A DNA stretch of 64,000 nt from Mycetocola lacteus. Lineage in GTDB: Bacteria > Actinomycetota > Actinomycetes > Actinomycetales > Microbacteriaceae. The notes under the pieces are model-generated. The model had not been told where the DNA came from. It did not search any database and saw only the letters and a program-made list of their open reading frames with translations. The translations under genes were made by a program, and so were the position numbers. The stretch spans positions 372,001 through 436,000 of the forward strand of contig NZ_RCUY01000009.1 in assembly GCF_003667575.1 (NCBI RefSeq). The letters are read 5' to 3'. Below, piece after piece: positions 59,743 through 64,000 of the stretch (the first letter of the stretch is position 1; every line of letters starts with the position of its first letter).

Positions 59743-61215
59743 CTAGAGGTTCCCGGTGAGTCTACGGCGCAGGTTTTCGCTGGGGGCATTCAACCCGCTC
59801 AGGCTCGTTCGAGTGCCGTGGCGTGCAAAACGTTCCTGAATGCTGTCGAGCGCGGCAACGCTGGACGCATCCCAAATGTGTGCGCCTGAAAAGTCGATGG
59901 TCACGTGCTCGGGATCGGCCGCATAGTCGAACTGGGTGACCAGGTCATTACTGGAGGCAAAAAACAGTGCCCCGCGGACGCGATAGAGCACATTCCCGTC
60001 CTCCGAGAACTCGCGAGTCACGGTGACAAGATGGGCAACGCGCCGGGCAAACACCACCATCGCGGCCAGGACCCCCACGATGACACCAATCGCCAGGTTT
60101 TCGGTTGCCACCACCACGACCACGGTGATGACCATGACCCCGGTTTCTCCCAGCGGCATGCGACGCAGGGTGGAGAGTCGAATGCTGTGCCAGTCGCAGG
60201 TTGCCACCGACACCATCAGCATCACCGCCACCAGTGCCGCCATCGGAATCATCGAGACCACCCCACCCAGGAACACCACCAGCGCCAGCAAAAACGTGCC
60301 TGCGGCAAAGGTGGAGATGCGTGTGCGTGCACCCGAGGACTTCACGTTGATCATCGTCTGGCCGATCATCGCGCACCCACCCATCCCGCCAAAGAAACCC
60401 GAAAGAATGTTGGACACCCCCTGTCCCCATGCCTCACGGGTCTTATTAGATCCGGTGTCGGTGATTTCGTCCACGAGTTTCGCGGTCATCAGTGATTCGA
60501 GCAGCCCAACAATCGCCATCGCCAGCGCAAACGGACCGATAATGCCCAGCGTCTCCCAGGTGAGTGGCACCCGAGGCACAAACAGCTCGGGCAGACTCTT
60601 GGGCAGCGCACCCTGGTCTCCCACATTGGGCACCTGCGCCCCCATAACCACCACGATCACGGTCACCGTGACGATGGCCACCAGTGGCGCAGGAACCGCA
60701 CGGGTGATGCGGGGCAGGAACACCAGGATCAGGATCGCCAGCACCACCAGTGGATACACCAACCAGGGCACGGCGATCAGGTGTGGCAGCTGTGCCAGGG
60801 CCACCAGAATTGCCAGCGCATTCACGAACCCGATCATCACAGAGCGTGGGATAAAGCGCAGCAGCTTGGTTACGCCTAACAGGCTCAGGATGATTTGGAG
60901 AGTGCCGGCAAGAATCACCGTGGCAATGAAGTAGTCAATCCCATGCTCGCGCACAACCGGGGCGATCACCAGCGCGACCGCACCGGTTGCGGCGCTGATC
61001 ATGGCCGGGCGTCCCCCGACGATCGCAATCGAGACCGCCATGATGAAGGAGGAAAACAAGCCATAGCGCGGGTCGACTCCCGCGATGATCGAGAATGAGA
61101 TGGCCTCGGGGATGAGGGCCATCGCGACCACGAGCCCCGCGAGCAGCTCGCGAGAGAGCAGCCGCGGGCTGCGCAGAGCGGAGACAACGGTGATGGGCGC
61201 GGATATCGCGAGCAT
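59743..61215 (-). CDS. SulP family anion transporter with STAS domain
   Basis: The 490-aa protein has about 10-12 helices and a C-terminal STAS domain. Hallmarks: RELLAGLVVAMALIPEAISFSIIAGVDPRYGLFSSFIMA near residue 25, GGRPAMISAATGAVAL, AMAIVGLLESLMTA, and STAS VTIDFSGAHIWDASSVAALDSIQERF near 445. SulP proteins carry sulfate, bicarbonate or dicarboxylates. I chose the ATG at 61215 (MLAISAPITVV), with GGAG upstream; longer frames run through the regulatory gap. It is divergent from merR, with the dyad 61326-61345 between them. Confidence 0.9.
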   Translation of the reverse strand: MLAISAPITVVSALRSPRLLSRELLAGLVVAMALIPEAISFSIIAGVDPRYGLFSSFIMAVSIAIVGGRPAMISAATGAVALVIAPVVREHGIDYFIATVILAGTLQIILSLLGVTKLLRFIPRSVMIGFVNALAILVALAQLPHLIAVPWLVYPLVVLAILILVFLPRITRAVPAPLVAIVTVTVIVVVMGAQVPNVGDQGALPKSLPELFVPRVPLTWETLGIIGPFALAMAIVGLLESLMTAKLVDEITDTGSNKTREAWGQGVSNILSGFFGGMGGCAMIGQTMINVKSSGARTRISTFAAGTFLLALVVFLGGVVSMIPMAALVAVMLMVSVATCDWHSIRLSTLRRMPLGETGVMVITVVVVVATENLAIGVIVGVLAAMVVFARRVAHLVTVTREFSEDGNVLYRVRGALFFASSNDLVTQFDYAADPEHVTIDFSGAHIWDASSVAALDSIQERFARHGTRTSLSGLNAPSENLRRRLTGNL

Positions 61216-61325
61216 GGAAACTCCGGTCACAACGGGCACGGCGATGGTGCCGACGACGGAGGGTGACGGGGCAGGGCGACGTGAAAGAATGGGTGATGGT
61301 TGCCGAATCGGCAACGTGTTCAACT

Positions 61326-61345
61326 CTACCCTAACGTAAGGGTAG
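61326..61345. promoter_or_regulatory. MerR-type dyad between sulP and merR
   Basis: CTACCCTAACGTAAGGGTAG is an inverted repeat with 9 of 10 base pairs matched. It lies in the divergent promoter space, beside a minus-strand -10-like TAGAGT (complement of 61324-61329). MerR proteins bind such dyads between -35 and -10. Confidence 0.75.
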
Positions 61346-61363
61346 GTTTGCGAAAGGCATGTG

Positions 61364-61744
61364 ATGTCCTCTACCCCGGCCACGATGCACATCGGCGAGT
61401 TCGCCGAGCGTACGGGCATGTCCCTGCGCACCATCCGCCACTACGACGATGTGGGCCTGGTGACCGCGTCGTTTCGGACCGACGGAGGCTTCCGTCTCTA
61501 CACCGAAGCCGATTTTGAACGAATGATCCTGATTCGCCGCATGAAACCCCTGGGATTTACCCTCGACGAGATGGCAGAACTCCTCGCCATTATCGACGAG
61601 GGCCGAGCCACCGAGGATTCGTCTGGAACAGACCCACGACTCACCGAGTTCATTCGAGAGGCCACCGAACGTCGCGAAAAACTGCGCACCCAGCTCGCCA
61701 TGGCCGACGAATTTGTGGAGCTCCTGGAGCACCAGGCCCGCTAG
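61364..61744 (+). CDS. MerR family transcriptional regulator
   Basis: The 126-aa protein has the MerR HTH MHIGEFAERTGMSLRTIRHYDDVGLVTASFRTDGGFRLYTEADFERMILIRRMKPLGFTLDEMAELLAII. Its tail is a dimerisation coiled coil (FIREATERREKLRTQLAMADEFVELLEH). No Cys pair for metal binding is visible. ATG 61364 has GAAAGG 6 bases upstream; GTG 61361 is adjacent. It most likely controls the divergent sulP gene and itself through the dyad. Confidence 0.92.
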   Translation: MSSTPATMHIGEFAERTGMSLRTIRHYDDVGLVTASFRTDGGFRLYTEADFERMILIRRMKPLGFTLDEMAELLAIIDEGRATEDSSGTDPRLTEFIREATERREKLRTQLAMADEFVELLEHQAR

Positions 61745-61793
61745 CGGCGCCGTCGCTACGCGCACCACTCGCCATAGGTGCCTCGATTCCGCG

Positions 61794-61799
61794 TAGGCT
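61794..61799 (+). promoter_or_regulatory. -10 element of a leaderless promoter (61806 gene)
   Basis: TAGGCT ends 7 bases before the ATG at 61806 and there is no ribosome site between, the same layout as at 448, 2030 and 5051. Confidence 0.55.
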
Positions 61800-61805
61800 G
61801 TCCGC

Positions 61806-62852
61806 ATGACAGCGCTAGGTTTACCGGGCACAATCACGTCTCTCACCGCCACACGGAGTGAATCTGTCTGGGCTCTCTTAGACAGCGGGGTGGTGTGCGA
61901 GATCAATCCGGTCGCCGAAACGGCTCTCGAACGCGTGAGCATTCAACTCCCCCGCACCGGCGCAGACGCCTCCAACGGCCGCCCCGCCCCGCGGGACGAG
62001 CACCCACGCCTGCTGGTATCGGATCAACAGGACCTCCTCGCCGTCGTCATCGACTATGGACGGTACGGCCGCGTATATCGCGCAGATACCGGGGAGTGTA
62101 TCCAGGAACTTGACTGCGGGGACTACTACTCGTCGATGACACCCTTTGGGGCGGAATTCACCACGGTTCACGGTGCGACCACACTCATCCATCGCACCGA
62201 CTGGAACAGACTCGACGCCACCGTTTACGATCCCGATCCACGGCCACTCACGGCGCGGGCGGACCCCGTGGAGAGCGCCGCCTCCGCGGACACACGATTC
62301 CAGGACTATTTTGTGGGGAATATAGCCCTCAACACCGACCACACTCGTGTCCTCACCGATGGATGGATTTGGACTCCGGTCGGCGCTCAGCGCGCTTTTT
62401 CTCTCCCCGCGTGGCTGATCGACAATCCGTGGGAATCTGAGGATGGTGCCTCGCTGTGGCGGCGAAACGACCCCACCGAGGACTGGGACTATCCACTGTG
62501 CTGGATCGATGCCGATTCCTATGCAACGATGGGCCGCCCCAGCGACATTTTCCGTGAGGAGGACGAGCCTCAGCCGGCGGACACCGTATCAATCGTCAAT
62601 ATCAGCACCGGGGTCGAGGCCACATTTTTGGGACCGGAGCCCCTGCGCATACCGGGCCGTCGCACCCTGTTTCATGCCCGTGGACACCTCCTGAGCGTGG
62701 AACCTGACGGCCTGAGCATCTGGAGACTCAGCGACGGATCCCTAGCCCACCACCTACCGGGGCTCAACCCCGAGCTGGTTCTTGGCGGAGCGAACCGCAT
62801 CGTTTCGCCCTCCGGGGACACGTGCATCATCCTCCCGCTGCCCGAACTCTAA
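61806..62852 (+). CDS. Hypothetical beta-propeller-like protein
   Basis: The 348-aa soluble protein is not recognised. It is rich in short beta strands with repeated Gly/Asp turns (RYGRVYRADTGECIQELDCGDYY, SIVNISTGVEATFLGPEPLRIPG, GHLLSVEPDGLSIWRLSDGSLAHHL), which suggests a WD40- or YVTN-like propeller of about six blades. It has no signal peptide or transmembrane helix. The start follows a leaderless-type promoter and a strong terminator comes directly after. The role is unknown. Confidence 0.8.
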   Translation: MTALGLPGTITSLTATRSESVWALLDSGVVCEINPVAETALERVSIQLPRTGADASNGRPAPRDEHPRLLVSDQQDLLAVVIDYGRYGRVYRADTGECIQELDCGDYYSSMTPFGAEFTTVHGATTLIHRTDWNRLDATVYDPDPRPLTARADPVESAASADTRFQDYFVGNIALNTDHTRVLTDGWIWTPVGAQRAFSLPAWLIDNPWESEDGASLWRRNDPTEDWDYPLCWIDADSYATMGRPSDIFREEDEPQPADTVSIVNISTGVEATFLGPEPLRIPGRRTLFHARGHLLSVEPDGLSIWRLSDGSLAHHLPGLNPELVLGGANRIVSPSGDTCIILPLPEL

Positions 62853-62860
62853 CCGCATAC

Positions 62861-62894
62861 AAAAACCGCCCCCGATTGCTCGGGGGCGGTTTTT
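62861..62894. terminator. Bidirectional intrinsic terminator
   Basis: AAAAACCGCCCCCG pairs with CGGGGGCGGTTTTT over a 6-base loop. It ends both the propeller gene and tig. Confidence 0.95.
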
Positions 62895-62908
62895 AGTGAA
62901 TCGGAGAA

Positions 62909-64000
62909 TTACTTCTCGTCAGCAGCCTCAACCTCGGCGGCCTCTTCCTCTTCCGAGGGGATGAAGCCCGAGAGGTCAACGTCGGCGCCGTTGGCGTCAA
63001 CAACCTTGACCTTGCCCAGGACGATTGCGAGGGCCTTGTTGCGGGCAACCTCGCCGACCATGGCGGGGATCTGACCGTTCTGGTCCAGAACCTGGATGAA
63101 CTCGCCCGGCTCCATGCCGTACTGAGCGGCACCCTGGATCAGGTACTGGGTCAGCTCTTCCTGGCTGACCTGAACCTTCTCGGTCTCGGCGATCACGTCG
63201 AGCAGGATCTGGGTGCGGAAGGTCTTCTCGGAAGACTCCTTGACCTCGGCGCGGTGAGCGTCGTCCTCGAGACGGTTCTCGTTCTCCAGGTGACGGTGCA
63301 CCTCGTCCTCAACGAGCTTCTCCGGAACGGCAACCTCAACGGTCTCCAGGAGGTGCTCGATCAGCTTCTCGCGAGCGGCAGCGCCCTGACCGAAGGTCTT
63401 CTTGCTGGCGGCCTGCTCCTTGAGCGACTCGGTCAGCTCGGCGATGGTGTCGAACTCCGAAGCGATCTGAGCGAACTCGTCGTCGGCCTCGGGCAGCTCG
63501 CGCTCCTTGACGGCGGTCAGGGTCACGGTGATTTCCGCGTCCTTGCCGGCGTGCTCGCCACCGAGCAGCGGGGCGGTGAAGGTGGTGGTCTCACCGGCGG
63601 TGAGGGTGTCCAGGGCCTCGTCGATGCCCTCGATCAGCTCGCCCGAGCCAACCTCGTAGGAGATGCCGGAGGCGTTGTCGACCTCGTTGCCCTCGATGGT
63701 GGCGATCAGGTCGATCTGAGCGAAGTCACCGGTCTTGACCGGACGGTCTACGGTGACGAGGGTGCCGAAGCGGGTACGCAGCGACTCGAGTTCCTCGGCC
63801 ACATCGGCGTCGGTAACCTCGGCGGCCTCAACCTCAAGCTTGATGCCGTCGTAGGCGGGCAGGGTGACCTCGGGGCGAACGTCAACCTCGATGGTGACCT
63901 TCAGGTCGCCGGAGAAGTCCTTCTCGTTGGGCCACTCGGTGATGTCTGCCTCGGGGCGACCCAGAACACGCACACCGTGCTCCTCGACGGCTGCGCGGTA
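62909..64000 (-). CDS. tig: Trigger factor (partial, N-terminus cut by window edge)
   Basis: The visible 363 residues run from inside the ribosome-binding domain ([20 protein letters not shown]) through the PPIase domain ([45 protein letters not shown]) to the substrate-binding arms and an acidic tail ([14 protein letters not shown]). Trigger factor is the ribosome-bound chaperone and prolyl isomerase. The frame continues past 64000. It ends 14 bases from a strong terminator. In most actinobacteria tig lies just before clpP1; here about 6.3 kb separates them. Confidence 0.95.
   Translation of the reverse strand, partial: YRAAVEEHGVRVLGRPEADITEWPNEKDFSGDLKVTIEVDVRPEVTLPAYDGIKLEVEAAEVTDADVAEELESLRTRFGTLVTVDRPVKTGDFAQIDLIATIEGNEVDNASGISYEVGSGELIEGIDEALDTLTAGETTTFTAPLLGGEHAGKDAEITVTLTAVKERELPEADDEFAQIASEFDTIAELTESLKEQAASKKTFGQGAAAREKLIEHLLETVEVAVPEKLVEDEVHRHLENENRLEDDAHRAEVKESSEKTFRTQILLDVIAETEKVQVSQEELTQYLIQGAAQYGMEPGEFIQVLDQNGQIPAMVGEVARNKALAIVLGKVKVVDANGADVDLSGFIPSEEEEAAEVEAADEK

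Noticed and set aside
1..64000. CRISPR arrays, tRNA or rRNA genes, insertion sequences and phage genes
   Set aside because: No regularly spaced repeats, no tRNA cloverleaf sequence or rRNA stretch, and no transposase or integrase motifs were seen. A tRNAscan and IS search would be needed to be certain.

Overview
The window is GC-rich, densely packed chromosomal DNA from an actinobacterium. It is most likely a member of the Micrococcales, and Microbacteriaceae is my best guess. The reasons are the folC-DUF4233 pair, the two clpP genes followed by clpX, an ileS gene with an actinobacterial T-box leader, the ECF sigma/Asp23/CsbD envelope-stress cluster, frequent GTG starts and ATGA overlaps, and several apparently leaderless promoters. 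Both ends are cut inside genes: a probable ribonuclease E N-terminus at 1-151 (minus) and trigger factor at 62909-64000 (minus). I found no rRNA, tRNA, CRISPR array, insertion sequence or integrase.

Layout. 0-7.6 kb: VKOR and DsbA-like redox proteins, an autoregulated YtrA-type GntR/ABC operon, an IMPase-like protein, a double Lrp/AsnC regulator, ndk and a CPBP protease. 7.6-12.0 kb: a ten-gene minus-strand envelope-stress operon (two Asp23/Gls24 proteins, anchors, CsbD, ECF sigma factor). 12.2-13.4 kb: a ParS/RES toxin-antitoxin pair. 13.5-19.05 kb: DUF4233, folC, and ileS behind a T-box. 19.2-24.1 kb: an M50-type protease, an SDP-type antimicrobial operon (sdpC, sdpA, sdpB and a DUF1648 immunity candidate), a secreted Cys/His-rich protein and a TetR regulator. 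24.2-29.4 kb: a complete peptide/nickel-type ABC importer with fused ATPases. 29.4-36.2 kb: small accessory genes, a TetR-controlled hydrolase operon and an unusual three-gene ABC export cassette. 36.4-43.4 kb: valS and accessory genes, then a LysR-MFS-SDR set. 43.7-48.3 kb: an AT-richer cassette of a 24-residue peptide, a TPR protein, an MFS exporter and an S9-type peptidase. 49.4-52.4 kb: a lactococcin-972-type bacteriocin with its membrane protein and ABC ATPase. 52.6-64 kb: butanediol dehydrogenase, clpX-clpP2-clpP1, an MDR oxidoreductase, a membrane hydrolase, SulP with a divergent MerR regulator, and tig.

Main points of interest. Three peptide-based loci sit within about 33 kb: the SDP operon, the Lcn972 operon and the uncharacterised peptide/TPR/MFS/S9 cassette. 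The last is the best candidate for an undescribed system: it has a well-translated micro-ORF followed by a strong hairpin, then a tightly coupled export and protease operon of foreign-looking composition. The Lcn972 membrane gene changes composition abruptly near its 3' end, which suggests toxin/immunity swapping. Several operators can be read directly from the sequence: a 22-bp GntR palindrome, a TetR dyad inside a consensus promoter, a LysR T-N11-A box and a MerR dyad.
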